From Pholiota molesta (lineage: Eukaryota; Basidiomycota; Agaricomycetes; Agaricales; Strophariaceae), in the NCBI GenBank assembly GCA_014925825.1, contig JACGCK010000395.1, positions 1 to 29,061 on the forward strand: DNA of 29,061 nucleotides, written 5' to 3'. The translations under genes and the position numbers were made by a program. Shown piece after piece: positions 28,705 to 29,061 of this stretch. The stretch's first letter is position 1. Each line of letters opens with the position of its first letter. The notes under the pieces were generated by a model that was not told the DNA's origin, did no database searches, and was given only the letters and a program-made list of their open reading frames with translations.

Positions 28705-29061
28705 TACTCGACCGGCCTTGAGCTTGTAGGCCGACAGCGATCAGAAGGACATAGTGCTTTCAGGAAAATTTCTCACCATCGACGACTATCGACGATCGGA
28801 TATGTACTTGAACTTGACTTATCGAACCCCACCATCAGACAGGAATTTCTGGATCCACTGATCGCTGAATTCAACCAAGATGAGTTTGATGAGAACACTG
28901 AGCCTTGGGATTTACGACACTTCAATGTGCTGCGGGGAACTGGCGTAGGGGTAGGGGTATATTTAAATTTTACTGACAATTATAAACGAACAAAGGGGCG
29001 TATACGTGTGTGGGCGGTAAGTCATAAGTTAAATGGCATTTCGTATATTCTAGCTCTTGGG
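28705..29061 (+). CDS. Possible partial gene running off the right edge
   Basis: After a TGA at 28702-28704 this frame stays open for 119 codons to the end of the window. It contains no methionine, so it could only be an internal or last exon of a gene starting elsewhere; a splice acceptor (CTTTCAG) at 28757-28763 fits. The translation looks protein-like, with an acidic stretch (NQDEFDENTEPWDLRHF) followed by Gly/Val-rich and basic segments. A possible donor (GCGGTAAGT) lies at 29014, but the frame is also open through it. No family was recognised. Confidence 0.25.

Overview
The window looks like nuclear DNA of a filamentous basidiomycete (Agaricomycetes). The genes are dense, on both strands, and cut by many short (about 50 nt) GT-AG introns. 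Two genes encode seven-helix membrane proteins of the DUF6534 type, a family I know mainly from mushroom-forming fungi. No bacterial operons, Shine-Dalgarno sites, tRNA, rRNA or CRISPR arrays were seen. Exon structures were assembled by hand from splice signals, reading frame and family resemblance. For six of the seven genes the exon lengths add up to a complete open frame; the seventh has a single exon.

Layout, left to right: (1) 1270-3379 (+), DUF6534 membrane protein, 21 exons, 330 aa. (2) 3985-6253 (-), GH47 alpha-1,2-mannosidase copy 1, 9 exons, 586 aa. (3) 7228-8781 (-), HxxxD acyltransferase, 3 exons, 476 aa, followed by a decayed tandem duplicate of its own first exon and promoter. 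(4) about 9.2-11.1 kb, no convincing gene. (5) 11280-12257 (+), single-exon atypical protein kinase, 325 aa, with two MluI-box sites and two adjoining perfect inverted repeats just upstream. (6) 12.3-14.1 kb, no convincing gene. (7) 14137-16361 (+), GH47 copy 2, 579 aa. (8) 17097-19324 (+), GH47 copy 3, 583 aa. (9) 19710-19961, a 126-bp in-frame tandem duplication. (10) 20131-25309 (+), large ArAE_2/FUSC-type membrane transporter, 20 exons, 1275 aa. (11) 25949-27537 (+), second DUF6534 protein, 12 exons, 327 aa. (12) 27.5-29.06 kb, mostly unassigned, with an open frame running off the right edge.

How it fits together: the three mannosidases share the same nine-exon plan and all family catalytic residues, so they are paralogues made by local duplication, one of them inverted. 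They are predicted type II membrane enzymes that trim alpha-1,2-mannose from N-glycans in the secretory pathway. The acyltransferase, kinase, transporter and DUF6534 proteins have no evident pathway link to them. I see no sign of a defence, toxin or mobile-element system. The most notable features are the mannosidase cluster, the micro-exon structure of the first gene, the two tandem duplications, and the dyad-rich leader of the kinase gene.
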